Of a DNA stretch of 64,000 nucleotides, positions 17,179-26,154 are shown in pieces. The position numbers and the translations under genes were made by a program. This DNA comes from Streptomyces humidus (GTDB taxonomy: Bacteria; Actinomycetota; Actinomycetes; Streptomycetales; Streptomycetaceae). The notes under the pieces were generated by a model that saw nothing but the letters and a program-made list of their open reading frames with translations, was not told the origin of the DNA and did not search any database. Within the stretch, counting starts at the first letter, position 1. Every line of letters starts with the position of its first letter. The DNA is taken from positions 62,001 to 126,000 of the forward strand of contig NZ_BMTL01000018.1 in NCBI RefSeq assembly GCF_014649655.1, given 5' to 3'.

Positions 17179-18545
17179 CCGTCGAGTCGGTGAATCCCGT
17201 GACCCCCGGGGCCCGGGAACCGAGTGAGCCGCCGGTGGCCGGTGGCGGGGTCCCGCTCCTCGGGCACGGCTGGAAGCTGGCCCGCGACCCGCTCGCCTTC
17301 ATGGCGCGGCTGCGCGACGACGGCGACGTCGTACGCCTCAGGCTCGGCCCCAAGACGGTGTACGCCGTCACCGCTCCGGACCTCACCGGGGCCCTGGCGC
17401 TCAGTCCGGACTACATCATCTCCGGGCCCCTGTGGGAGTCCCTGGAGAGCCTGCTCGGCAAGGAAGGCGTGGCCACGGCCAACGGCCCGCTCCACCGCCG
17501 GCAGCGGCGCACGATCCAGCCCGCGTTCCGGCTCGACGCCATCCCAGGCTACGGGCCGATCATGGAGGAGGAGGCCCACGCGCTCGTCGAGCGGTGGACG
17601 AAGGGCGAGGTCCTCGACGTCACCGCGGAGGCCTTCCGGGTGTCCGTGCGCATCTCGGCCCGCTGTCTGATGCGCGGCAGCTATATGGACGCCCGGTCCG
17701 AGCGCATCACCTCCGCGCTCGCCACGCTGTTCGCCGGTATGTACCAGCGCATGGTCGTGCCGCTGGGGCCGCTTTATCGGGTACCGGTTCCGGCCAATCG
17801 CGCATTCAACCGCGCGCTGGCCGATCTGCATCGGCTGGTGGACGAGATCGTCGCCGACCGCAGGGCCTCCGGTCAAAAACCGAACGATTTGCTGACGGCT
17901 TTGCTGGAGGCGAAGGACGAGAATGGCGAACCCATCGGGGAACAGGAGATCCACGACCAGGTCGTCGCGATACTCACCCCGGGCAGCGAAACCGCCGGCT
18001 CAGTGGTCATGTCGCTGCTCCACGTCCTCACCGAGCACCCGGATCAGGTGGACAAGATCCGCGAAGAGGTGAAAGGCGTTGTCGGTGACCGGCCGGTCGC
18101 TTTCGCCGACGTCCGAAAGCTCCAGCACACCGCCAATGTCGTCGTCGAGACCATGCGGCTGTATCCCGCCGTCTGGATATTGACCCGGCGCGCGGTGACC
18201 GACACGGAGCTCGGCGGATACCGCATTCCCGCCGGAGCCGACATCGTGTACAGCCCGTACGCGGTTCAGCGCGATCCGCGGTCGTACGAGCGGCACACCG
18301 AGTTCGACCCCGACCGCTGGCTGCCGGGCCGCTCCCCGAAGCTGCCGAAATACGCCATGACGCCGTTCGGCGTCGGCAATCGCAAGTGCCCGAGCGACCA
18401 CTTCTCGATGGCCGAACTGACGCTGATCACGGCGGTGGTGGCGAACGCGTTCCGCTTCGAGCCGGCGCCCGGCTCCGACAACCGGACGCACATCGGCATC
18501 ACGCTCCGGCCGCGCCGCCTGCTGCTGCGGGCGATACCCCGGTGA
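17175..18545 (+). CDS. cyp170A1: Albaflavenone synthase, cytochrome P450 CYP170A family
   Basis: A 456-residue P450 that oxidises epi-isozizaene to albaflavenol and albaflavenone. Visible motifs are the I-helix stretch LTPGSETAGS, the K-helix ETMR and the heme-binding loop FGVGNRKCPSD with the cysteine ligand. S. coelicolor CYP170A1 is reported to have a second, terpene-synthase-like site with a DDNGD motif; the matching stretch here (residues 248-252) is DENGE. It is coupled to the cyclase by an ATGA overlap and converges on the nrdS-like gene 10 bases downstream. Confidence 0.93.
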   Translation: MTVESVNPVTPGAREPSEPPVAGGGVPLLGHGWKLARDPLAFMARLRDDGDVVRLRLGPKTVYAVTAPDLTGALALSPDYIISGPLWESLESLLGKEGVATANGPLHRRQRRTIQPAFRLDAIPGYGPIMEEEAHALVERWTKGEVLDVTAEAFRVSVRISARCLMRGSYMDARSERITSALATLFAGMYQRMVVPLGPLYRVPVPANRAFNRALADLHRLVDEIVADRRASGQKPNDLLTALLEAKDENGEPIGEQEIHDQVVAILTPGSETAGSVVMSLLHVLTEHPDQVDKIREEVKGVVGDRPVAFADVRKLQHTANVVVETMRLYPAVWILTRRAVTDTELGGYRIPAGADIVYSPYAVQRDPRSYERHTEFDPDRWLPGRSPKLPKYAMTPFGVGNRKCPSDHFSMAELTLITAVVANAFRFEPAPGSDNRTHIGITLRPRRLLLRAIPR

Positions 18546-18555
18546 GGGCCGCGGC

Positions 18556-19521
18556 TCAGGCCACGGCCTGCGGACCGCGGAACGTGCGCCGGTAGGCGTG
18601 CGGGGTCGTCCCCAACGCCTGCACGAACTGGTGGCGCAGCGCGCCCGCCGTGCCGAACCCGGCACGCCAGGCGATCGCGTCCACCGTCTCGTCCGTCGCC
18701 TCCAGCAGGTGCTGTGCCAGCAGCACCCGCTGGCGCAGCAGCCATCGGTAGGGGGTCGTGCCCGTCTCCTGCTGGAAGCGCCGGGCGAAGGTGCGCGGCG
18801 ACATGTGGGCGCGTTCGGCGAGCTGCTCGACGGTGACCTCCTCGTCGAGGTGCTGTTCCATCCAGGCGAGCACCTCGCCGACGGTGTCGCACCGCGACCG
18901 GGGCAGCGGCCGCTCGATGTACTGGGCCTGGCCGCCGTCCCGGTGCGGCGGCACCACCATCCGCCGGGCGATCCGGTTGGCGATCTCGGGGCCCTGCTCC
19001 TTGCGGACGATGTGCAGACAGGCGTCGATGCCCGCGGCCGTCCCGGCGGAGGTGATCACCGGGTCCTCGTCGACGTAGAGCACGTCCGGCTCCACCGTCG
19101 TGCGCGGATACTGCCGGGCCAGCTGTTCGGCGTGCCGCCAGTGCACCGCGCAGCGCCGTCCGTCCAGCAGACCCGCCGCGGCCAGCACGAACGCCCCGGA
19201 GCAGACGCTGAGCACGCGCGTGCCCCGGTCCACGGCCCGGCGCAGCGCGTCGAGCAGCTCCGGCGGGAAGTCCCGGCTGCCGTAGGTCTCCCCGGCGGGG
19301 ACGGCGATCAGGTCGGCGCTCTCCAGCCGTTCGAGCCCGTGCCGGGTGCCCAGGGTGAAGCCCGCGTGGGTGCTCAGCGTCGGCCCCTCGGCCGAGGCGA
19401 CGGCGAAGTCGTAGACCGGCAGTCCCTCGTCGCTCCGGTCGATCCCGAAGACCTCGCAGACCACGCCCAGTTCGAAGGGGTGGACACCGTCCAGCAGGAT
19501 CACGGCCACGTTGTTCAGCAT
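18556..19521 (-). CDS. nrdS: AraC/GlxA-type regulator, NrdS-like
   Basis: A 321-residue regulator with an N-terminal DJ-1/PfpI-like domain (residues 1-180; nucleophile-elbow-like SVCSGAFVLA) and a C-terminal AraC double helix-turn-helix (LAERAHMSPRTFARRF and DAIAWRAGFGTAGALRHQF). In S. coelicolor an AraC-like gene named nrdS lies downstream of nrdAB and is cotranscribed; position and strand agree here, although 275 bases separate nrdB from this start. ATG 19521 (MLNNVAV) is the natural family start. Confidence 0.78.
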   Translation of the reverse strand: MLNNVAVILLDGVHPFELGVVCEVFGIDRSDEGLPVYDFAVASAEGPTLSTHAGFTLGTRHGLERLESADLIAVPAGETYGSRDFPPELLDALRRAVDRGTRVLSVCSGAFVLAAAGLLDGRRCAVHWRHAEQLARQYPRTTVEPDVLYVDEDPVITSAGTAAGIDACLHIVRKEQGPEIANRIARRMVVPPHRDGGQAQYIERPLPRSRCDTVGEVLAWMEQHLDEEVTVEQLAERAHMSPRTFARRFQQETGTTPYRWLLRQRVLLAQHLLEATDETVDAIAWRAGFGTAGALRHQFVQALGTTPHAYRRTFRGPQAVA

Positions 19522-19613
19522 GCCGCCAGTGTGCACCGGAAGTGGCAGTAATTTGAAGGTGTGCGGCAGTCCTGCCACTGTCAGGAGCGTCCGACGCGTA
19601 CGACGCTTACCTC

Positions 19614-19883
19614 ATGAACGCACTCACCGCATACCTCACCGTCCTGGCCCTCTTCCTGCTCCTCGCGGGTCCGGCGCTCGTGGGACTTCGCCACGAGCGC
19701 CGGATCGACCGTCAGGTGAAGGCCGCGGAAGCACAGGCCGCCCGGGAAGCACAGGAAGCGCAGGGCGTGCGGCCCGTGCGGTCCGGGGCTCCGGGTCAGA
19801 AGTCCTGGTCCAGGTCGACGGTGCCCTCCACCGCGACCTGGTACGCCGACGGACGGCGCTCGAAGAAGTTGGTCAGCTCCTGA
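19614..19883 (+). CDS. Possible small membrane protein overlapping the nrdB end
   Basis: An 89-residue frame divergent from the nrdS-like gene and convergent with nrdB, whose 3' end it overlaps by 88 bases. It encodes one hydrophobic helix (AYLTVLALFLLLAGPALVGL), then a charged Ala/Glu-rich helix (RRIDRQVKAAEAQAAREAQ). The C-terminal third is antisense nrdB and looks like fortuitous coding. No clear ribosome-binding site is seen. It may be real, but could also be chance in the nrdB-nrdS spacer. Confidence 0.4.
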   Translation: MNALTAYLTVLALFLLLAGPALVGLRHERRIDRQVKAAEAQAAREAQEAQGVRPVRSGAPGQKSWSRSTVPSTATWYADGRRSKKLVSS

Positions 19884-20830
19884 ACGCCCTGCAGCTCCAT
19901 GAAGGAGAACGGGTTCTCCGAGCCGTACACCGGGGCGAAGCCGAGCCGCGACAGCCGCTGGTCGGCGACGCACTCCAGGTACTGCCGCATGGAGTCGGTG
20001 TTCATACCCGGCAGACCCTCGCCGCACAGGTCGCGCGCGAACTGCAGCTCGGCCTCGACGGCCTCCCGGAGCATGTCGACGACCTGCTCCTCGAGCCGCT
20101 CGTCGAAGAGCTCCGGCTCCTCCTTGCGCACGGTGTCGACCACCTCGAAGGCGAAGCTCATGTGCATCGTCTCGTCGCGGAACACCCAGTTGGTGCCGGT
20201 CGCCAGGCCGTGCAGCAGGCCTCGGCTGCGGAACCAGTAGACGTACGCGAAGGCCCCGTAGAAGAACAGCCCCTCGATGCAGGCGGCGAAGCAGATCAGG
20301 TTGAGCAGGAAGCGGCGGCGGTCGGCCTGGGACTCCAGCCGCTCCAGCTTCTCGACCTCGTTGATCCACTTGAAGCAGAATCCGGCCTTCTCACGGATGG
20401 AGGGGATGTTCTCCACCGCGTCGAAGGCGGCCGCCCGGTCCTGCGGATCGGGCAGGTACGTGTCCAGCAGCGTCAGATAGAACTGGACGTGCACGGCCTC
20501 CTCGAACAGCTGCCTGGACAGGTACAGGCGCGCCTCGGGGGAGTTGATGTGCTTGTACAGCGTCAGCACGAGGTTGTTCGCCACGATCGAGTCGCCCGTC
20601 GCGAAGAACGCGACCAGCCGGCCGATCATGTGCTGCTCGCCCTCGGACAGCTTCGCCAGGTCGGCGACGTCCGAGTGGAGGTCGACCTCCTCGACGGTCC
20701 AGGTGTTCTTGATGGCGTCCCGGTAGCGCTCGTAGAAGTCGGGGTAGCGCATGGGACGCAGGGTCAGCTCGAAGCCCGGGTCGAGCAGGTTCTTCTCGGC
20801 CTTCTCGGCCTTCTCGGGTGCGGTGGTCAT
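19796..20830 (-). CDS. nrdB: Class Ia ribonucleotide reductase small (beta) subunit
   Basis: A 344-residue ferritin-like protein housing the diiron-tyrosyl radical cofactor. The ligand-bearing segments are visible: EEAVHVQFY, EGLFFYGAFAY and DETMHMSF. The C-terminal acidic tail (VDLDQDF) is the type that docks onto NrdA. Its ATG overlaps the nrdA stop by one base (TAATG), so it is translationally coupled. It supplies deoxyribonucleotides aerobically, alongside the B12-dependent class II enzyme encoded elsewhere in streptomycetes. Confidence 0.95.
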   Translation of the reverse strand: MTTAPEKAEKAEKNLLDPGFELTLRPMRYPDFYERYRDAIKNTWTVEEVDLHSDVADLAKLSEGEQHMIGRLVAFFATGDSIVANNLVLTLYKHINSPEARLYLSRQLFEEAVHVQFYLTLLDTYLPDPQDRAAAFDAVENIPSIREKAGFCFKWINEVEKLERLESQADRRRFLLNLICFAACIEGLFFYGAFAYVYWFRSRGLLHGLATGTNWVFRDETMHMSFAFEVVDTVRKEEPELFDERLEEQVVDMLREAVEAELQFARDLCGEGLPGMNTDSMRQYLECVADQRLSRLGFAPVYGSENPFSFMELQGVQELTNFFERRPSAYQVAVEGTVDLDQDF

Positions 20831-23214
20831 TACTGGCAGGCCTCGCAGGACTCGGGGTTCTCAAGGGAGCAGGCGACGGCCTCGGGGTCGGCCGCCTGCT
20901 GCACGGGGACGGTCTTCTCGGGCTGCGCCTGGGCCCGGGCGGCGCGCGCGATGCGGGTCGCCGGGCGCGAGCGCAGGTAGTACGTCGTCTTCAGGCCCGA
21001 CTTCCAGGCGTACGCGTACATGGAGGAGAGCTTGCCGATGGTCGGCGTCTCCAGGAACAGGTTCAGGGACTGGGCCTGGTCCAGGTACGGCGTGCGGGCG
21101 GCGGCCATGTCGATCAGGCCGCGCTGCGGGATCTCCCACGCCGTGCGGTACAGCGCCCGCACCTCCGCCGGGATCCACGCGAAGCCCTGCACGGAGCCGC
21201 TGGACTCGCGCAGCGCCTCACGGGTGCGGGCGTCCCAGACGCCGAGCTCCTTCAGGTCCTGCACCAGGTACGAGTTGACCTGGAGGAACTCGCCGGACAG
21301 CGTCTCGCGCTTGAACAGGTTGGACACCTGCGGCTCGATGCACTCGTACACCCCCGCGATGGAGGCGATCGTGGCGGTGGGCGCGATGGCGAGCAGCAGC
21401 GAGTTGCGCAGCCCGGTCGCGGCGATCCGCTCGCGCAGGGCGGCCCAGCGCTCCGGCCAGGCGAACGTGACGCCGTAGTGGTCGGGGTGCAGCACGCCGC
21501 GGGCGGTACGGGTCTTGTCCCAGGCGGGGAGGGGGCCGTTGCGCTCGGCGAGGTCGGCGGAGGCCTCGTACGCGGCGAGCATCACGCGCTCGGCGATACG
21601 GGTGGAGAGGGCCTTGGCCTCGGGTGAGTCGAAGGGGACGCGCAGCTTGAAGAAGACGTCCTGCAGACCCATCGCGCCCAGTCCGACCGGACGCCAGCGG
21701 GCGTTGGAGCGGCCGGCCTGCTCGGTCGGGTAGAAGTTGATGTCGACGACGCGGTCGAGGAAGGTGACGGCCGTGCGGACGGTCTCGTCCAGCCGCTCCC
21801 AGTCGAGGTCGCCGCTCGCCGTGTCGACGAACGCGCCCAGGTTCACCGAGCCCAGGTTGCACACGGCCGTCTCGCCGTCGTCCGTGACTTCCAGGATCTC
21901 CGTGCAGAGGTTCGAGGAGTGGACGACATGGCCCGGCTCGGCCGTCTGGTTGGCGGTGCGGTTGGCGGCGTCCTTGAAGGTCATCCAGCCGTTGCCGGTC
22001 TGCGCGAGGGTGCGCATCATGCGGCCGTACAGGTCACGGGCCGCAATGGTCTTCCGGGCCAGACCGGCGGCCTCGGCCCTGCGGTAGGCCGCGTCGAACT
22101 CGTCGCCCCACAGGTCGACCAGCTCGGGCACGTCGGCGGGGGAGAACAGCGACCACGGCTGGTCGGCGTCGACCCGGCGCATGAACTCGTCGGGGATCCA
22201 GTGCGCGAGGTTCAGGTTGTGCGTACGCCGGGCGTCCTCGCCGGTGTTGTCGCGCAGCTCCAGGAACTCCTCGATGTCGGAGTGCCAGGTCTCCAGGTAG
22301 ACGGCGGCCGCGCCCTTGCGCCGGCCGCCCTGGTTCACGGCGGCGACCGAGGCGTCCAGCGTCTTCAGGAAGGGCACGATGCCGTTGGAGTGCCCGTTCG
22401 TGCCGCGGATCAGCGAACCGCGGCTGCGGATGCGGGAGTACGACAGTCCGATGCCGCCGGCGTGCTTCGACAGGCGGGCCACCTGGTGGTAGCGGTCGTA
22501 GATGGAGTCCAGCTCGTCCAGCGGGGAGTCGAGGAGGTAGCAGGACGACATCTGGGGGTGCCGGGTGCCGGAGTTGAAGAGCGTGGGGGAGGACGGAAGG
22601 TAGTCCAGCCGGCTCATCAGCCCGTAGAGCGCGGCGACCTCGTCCACGGCGCGGGCCGTGTCGTCCTCGGCGAGGCCGGAGGCGACGCGCAGCAGGAAGT
22701 GCTGGGGCGTCTCGACGACCTTGCGGGTGATGGGGTGCCGCAGGAGGTAGCGGCTGTGCAGGGTGCGCAGTCCGAAGTAGCCGAAGCGGTCGTCGGCCCG
22801 TTCGTCGATCAGCGCGTCGAGGCGGGCCGCGTGGACGCGCACGAACTCGGCGGTGCGGTCCGCGATCAGACCCTCGCGGTGGCCGACGGCGACCGAAGCG
22901 GTGAAGGACGTGACGCCCTGGGAGGCGGCCTCCGCGGCGATGCTGATCGTCAGCAGCCGGGCGGCCAGCTTCGAGTAGGCGGGGTCCTCGGAGATCAGAC
23001 CGGCGGCAGCCTCCGTGGCCAGCTCGCGCAGCTCCGCGGTGATCTCGGAGGCGACCCGCGCAGACCGGCCGCGCAGGGCCGCGGCGGCGACCCGGCCGGG
23101 GTCGGCGTCGGGCAGGTCGGCGGTCAGCTCGGTCAGGGTACGCAGCAACGCGGTCCCGGGACCGTCGGTCTCCAGTTCGGCGACTGAAACCGGTTCGGCT
23201 GGCGCGATGGTCAC
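20830..23214 (-). CDS. nrdA: Class Ia ribonucleotide reductase large (alpha) subunit
   Basis: A 794-residue catalytic subunit. The active-site cysteines are in MSSCYLLDSP, SSNLCTEI and ETAVCNLGS, and the C-terminal tail ends with the thioredoxin-reducible pair CEAC. No clear ATP-cone is seen at the N-terminus. The start is GTG 23214, preceded by GGGAGAG; the frame extends upstream through the riboswitch and that part is not coding. Expression should be controlled by the cobalamin riboswitch in the leader and by NrdR. Confidence 0.95.
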   Translation of the reverse strand: MTIAPAEPVSVAELETDGPGTALLRTLTELTADLPDADPGRVAAAALRGRSARVASEITAELRELATEAAAGLISEDPAYSKLAARLLTISIAAEAASQGVTSFTASVAVGHREGLIADRTAEFVRVHAARLDALIDERADDRFGYFGLRTLHSRYLLRHPITRKVVETPQHFLLRVASGLAEDDTARAVDEVAALYGLMSRLDYLPSSPTLFNSGTRHPQMSSCYLLDSPLDELDSIYDRYHQVARLSKHAGGIGLSYSRIRSRGSLIRGTNGHSNGIVPFLKTLDASVAAVNQGGRRKGAAAVYLETWHSDIEEFLELRDNTGEDARRTHNLNLAHWIPDEFMRRVDADQPWSLFSPADVPELVDLWGDEFDAAYRRAEAAGLARKTIAARDLYGRMMRTLAQTGNGWMTFKDAANRTANQTAEPGHVVHSSNLCTEILEVTDDGETAVCNLGSVNLGAFVDTASGDLDWERLDETVRTAVTFLDRVVDINFYPTEQAGRSNARWRPVGLGAMGLQDVFFKLRVPFDSPEAKALSTRIAERVMLAAYEASADLAERNGPLPAWDKTRTARGVLHPDHYGVTFAWPERWAALRERIAATGLRNSLLLAIAPTATIASIAGVYECIEPQVSNLFKRETLSGEFLQVNSYLVQDLKELGVWDARTREALRESSGSVQGFAWIPAEVRALYRTAWEIPQRGLIDMAAARTPYLDQAQSLNLFLETPTIGKLSSMYAYAWKSGLKTTYYLRSRPATRIARAARAQAQPEKTVPVQQAADPEAVACSLENPESCEACQ

Positions 23215-23347
23215 GTGGGGCTCTCCCTCGCTCGGCGGGGGCCTGGCGCAGGGCAGGCGGCAGCACACGAGCGCGCGGGGGCGTCGCGTCCACCGGCCCA
23301 CTCCGCGAGGCCTGGACGTCAGGGCGCCCGGACCGGACGGCCGGGCA

Positions 23348-23462
23348 CGCTGTCGGCAGGACCTCGGACTGAACAGGCGTGCGCATAACGGCATGGATGC
23401 ACGCGAGTACACCGTTGCGGGACAGTTCCGGATTCGCACCGGATTCCCCTGCGGCGACAGCG
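23348..23462 (-). ncRNA. Cobalamin riboswitch in the nrdAB leader
   Basis: On the nrdA strand an 8-bp P1 helix (CGCTGTCG at 23455-23462 with CGACAGCG at 23348-23355) closes a compact aptamer. It contains the diagnostic GGGAATCCGGTGCGAATCC stretch, then CTGTCCCGC, and near the 3' side a B12 box reading AGTCCGAGGTCCTGCC (23355-23370). The order of elements matches known cobalamin riboswitches. Coenzyme B12 repression of nrdAB through such a switch is established in S. coelicolor. The aptamer is shorter than the roughly 200 nt of the E. coli btuB type. Confidence 0.93.
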
Positions 23463-23468
23463 AGCATG

Positions 23469-23515
23469 AGCATACATCTTGTGCTCGCCCGTCATGTCAC
23501 CCCCAGATGTTGTGT
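23469..23515 (-). promoter_or_regulatory. Pair of NrdR boxes in the nrdAB promoter
   Basis: On the gene strand ACACAACATCTGGGGG (23500-23515) and GCACAAGATGTATGCT (23469-23484) resemble NrdR boxes. Their 31-bp start-to-start spacing is three helical turns, the arrangement NrdR tetramers need. They lie just upstream of the riboswitch, so the promoter must overlap them and the end of the GNAT gene. Confidence 0.8.
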
Positions 23516-23525
23516 CGCGGTGGTT

Positions 23526-24032
23526 TCAGAGCGTCAACTGATAGGTGAGCAGAGTGATGTCGGCGGTCTCCGGCAGGGGGCTCCAGTCCCGCTCCGGTGT
23601 GCGGACGAAGCCGAGGCGTGCGTAGATCCGGTGGGCGGCGTGCATGGTGCTCTGCGTCGACAGCACGACCGCCGTGCGGCCCCCCGTGCCGCGCGCCCGC
23701 TCGACGCAGGCCCGTACGAGGGCCTCGCCTGTCCCTCTGCCGCGGCCTGCCCGCCCGACCGCGAGCATCCTGATCTCCGCCTCCCCGGGACGCGCGATGT
23801 CGGCCATGGGGCCGGGGCCCGGGACGAAGGTGACTCCGCCCAGCACCCGCTCCCCGTCAACGGCCACCAGGACCTCGGCGGCGGCCGCCCGTTTCGCCAC
23901 GTCCCTCAGCTCGTGCAGATACGCGTCGCTCTCGCCGAAGTCGAGGAGGCCGTCGTCCAGGTAGGCGCGGGCGGTGAGGTCGCCGAGGGCCCCGAACTCG
24001 GCGGGGAGCGCGGTCCGGATGTCGATGTCCAT
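23526..24032 (-). CDS. GNAT-family N-acetyltransferase
   Basis: A 168-residue acetyltransferase fold. The acetyl-CoA loop is RGRGTGEALVRACVERA (about residues 95-110), after the beta-strand IRMLAV, and the C-terminal HRIYARLGFVRTPERDW completes the domain. Start ATG 24032. It is a single small gene between the symporter and the nrdAB control region; the acceptor substrate is unknown. Confidence 0.85.
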   Translation of the reverse strand: MDIDIRTALPAEFGALGDLTARAYLDDGLLDFGESDAYLHELRDVAKRAAAAEVLVAVDGERVLGGVTFVPGPGPMADIARPGEAEIRMLAVGRAGRGRGTGEALVRACVERARGTGGRTAVVLSTQSTMHAAHRIYARLGFVRTPERDWSPLPETADITLLTYQLTL

Positions 24033-24138
24033 ACCGGACAGTGTGCTTCAACCGCACGAGAGCGGGCCGCCGGATTTCTCCGACGGCCCGTTCCCCGGCG
24101 CCGGGCGCGCGAACTCGCGTGACCGGGTCAGGCAGCCC

Positions 24139-25764
24139 CTAGTGGGACGTCCCCGCCGTCGCCGCCGGCAGCTCCACCTGCACGCCCGGGTCGCCCGCGT
24201 CCGCCGTGTAGTCCTCCGGCTTCGTCTGGTCGATGCCCTCGGGGGCCTTGGCCGCCTTCAGGACGAACGTCAGGACCACCGCGACGACGACGTTGAGGAC
24301 GAACGCCGTGAGGCCGATGTAGCCGATCTCCCCGATGCCCGGGATCTCCTTCGACGAGCCGCCGAAGTGCGCTTGCGTCGGGGAGGCGACCCCGTACGCG
24401 GCGAAGGTGCCGTAGACCATGCCGACCGCCCAGCCCGCCAGCAGGGCCCAGCGGTGGAACCAGCGGGTGAACAGGCCGCCCACGAGGGACGGGAAGGTCT
24501 GCAGGATCCAGATGCCGCCGAGCAGTTGGAAGTTGATGGCCACCGTCTTGTCCATGGTGAGGACGAAGACCAGGGCGCCCACCTTCACCAGCAGCGAGAC
24601 CAGCTTGGAGACCTTCGTCTCCTGCGCGGGAGTCGCGTCCGGTTTGATGAAGTCCTTGTAGATGTTGCGGGTGAAGAGGTTCGCGGCCGCGATCGACATG
24701 ATGGCCGCCGGCACCAGCGCGCCGATGCCGATCGCCGCGAACGCCACACCGGCGAACCAGGACGGGAACATGTCCTCGAACAGCTGCGGGATCGCGAGCT
24801 GCCCGTTGGTGACCTTGACCCCGGCCGCGATCGCCATGAAGCCCAGCAGCGCGAGCAGCCCCAGCATCAGCGAGTACAGCGGCAGGATCGTGGTGTTGCG
24901 GCGGATCACCTCACGGCTGCGCGACGACAGCGTCGCCGTGATGGAGTGCGGGTACATGAACAGCGCCAGCGCCGAGCCCAACGCCAGTGTCGCGTACGTC
25001 CACTGGCCCGGCTCCGCGGGAGCGAGCGCGCCGCGCGGCTTGCCCGTCGCCGGGTTGGTCTGGCTGAACGCCTCGCCCGCCTTGGCGAAGATGTCGTCGA
25101 ACCCGCCCAGCTTGATCGGGATGTAGATGATCGCCACCGCGATGACGATGTAGATCAGCGTGTCCTTCACGAAGGCGATCAGCGCGGGGGCCCGCAGACC
25201 CGAGGAATACGTGTAGGCCGCCAGCACGCCGAAGGCGATCAGCAGCGGCAGGTCCTTCACGAACCAGTTGGTGTTCTCGCCGCCGCCGACGCCCATCACG
25301 TCGAGCACGGCCTGGATGCCGACCAGTTGGAGCGCGATGTAGGGCATCGTCGCCAGGATGCCGGTGACGGCGACCGCCAGCGACAGGCCCTTCGAGCCGA
25401 AGCGGCCCCGCACGAAGTCGGAGGTCGTCACATAGCCGTGCTTGTGCGACACCGACCACAGACGCGGCAGGAACGTGAAGATGAGCGGATACACCAGGAT
25501 CGTGTAGGGCACCGCGAAGAAGCCGGCCGCGCCCGCCGCGTAGATCGCCGCCGGCACGGCGACGAAGGTGTACGCGGTGTACAGGTCCCCGCCGAGCAGG
25601 AACCAGGTCACCCAGGTGCCGAACGACCGGCCGCCCAGGCCCCATTCGTCGAGACTGTCGTGCTCGGCCTTGCGCCAGCGCGCGGCCAGGAAGCCCATGG
25701 CCGTGACGGCCAGGAAGAAGAAGATGAAGACGGCGAGCGCCACGCCGTTCACGCCGTCCTTCAC
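24139..25764 (-). CDS. Sodium:solute symporter, monocarboxylate (MctP-like) type
   Basis: A 541-residue SSS-family permease with about 13 membrane helices and the expected N-terminal segment SLDEWGLGGRSFGTWVTWFLLGG split over helices 1-2. The family imports solutes with Na+ or H+; this subgroup, encoded with a DUF3311 protein, is generally linked to short monocarboxylates such as acetate, lactate or pyruvate. Start ATG 25764 overlaps the stop of the DUF3311 gene by four bases, so the two form an operon. Confidence 0.85.
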   Translation of the reverse strand: MKDGVNGVALAVFIFFFLAVTAMGFLAARWRKAEHDSLDEWGLGGRSFGTWVTWFLLGGDLYTAYTFVAVPAAIYAAGAAGFFAVPYTILVYPLIFTFLPRLWSVSHKHGYVTTSDFVRGRFGSKGLSLAVAVTGILATMPYIALQLVGIQAVLDVMGVGGGENTNWFVKDLPLLIAFGVLAAYTYSSGLRAPALIAFVKDTLIYIVIAVAIIYIPIKLGGFDDIFAKAGEAFSQTNPATGKPRGALAPAEPGQWTYATLALGSALALFMYPHSITATLSSRSREVIRRNTTILPLYSLMLGLLALLGFMAIAAGVKVTNGQLAIPQLFEDMFPSWFAGVAFAAIGIGALVPAAIMSIAAANLFTRNIYKDFIKPDATPAQETKVSKLVSLLVKVGALVFVLTMDKTVAINFQLLGGIWILQTFPSLVGGLFTRWFHRWALLAGWAVGMVYGTFAAYGVASPTQAHFGGSSKEIPGIGEIGYIGLTAFVLNVVVAVVLTFVLKAAKAPEGIDQTKPEDYTADAGDPGVQVELPAATAGTSH

Positions 25765-26054
25765 TCCGACGCACCGCCCTTCGGGGAGGCGCCGGAGGAA
25801 GCCGGGGCGGCGGCCACGCGGCCGCGCCGGTCACGCTGCCACAGCTTGTACGCCGTCACGGTCAGCGCGGCGGAGAGGGGCACCCACAGCATCTGGTACC
25901 AGTAGAAGAAGGGGATCCCGATGAACACCGGGTCCACCTTCGCGTACGAACCCACCCACAGCATCGCCACGAAGGGCGCCAGCAGACAGAGGGCGATGAC
26001 GACGCGCACAGGCGTCACCACCGGCCCTCCGCTCACTTCCGGGGTCTCTGACAT
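25761..26054 (-). CDS. DUF3311 small membrane protein
   Basis: A 97-residue protein with two hydrophobic helices (VIALCLLAPFVAMLWVG and FYWYQMLWVPLSAALTVTA), the DUF3311 pattern. Such genes almost always precede an SSS symporter gene, as here with an ATGA overlap, and probably encode a small accessory subunit. Confidence 0.87.
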   Translation of the reverse strand: MSETPEVSGGPVVTPVRVVIALCLLAPFVAMLWVGSYAKVDPVFIGIPFFYWYQMLWVPLSAALTVTAYKLWQRDRRGRVAAAPASSGASPKGGASE

Positions 26055-26154
26055 CGGCGGCTCCGTCCCCTCATCCGATCGCCTTGATCACATGTGTAAT
26101 GCGCAGGCAATGTAAGGGACGGACAGGGTCGGCGGAAGGCTCTCCACAGACCCT

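Noticed and set aside
18556..19578. Longer start of the nrdS-like gene (at 19578)
   Set aside because: The extra 19 residues are not family-like and the conserved protein begins at MLNNVAVILL.
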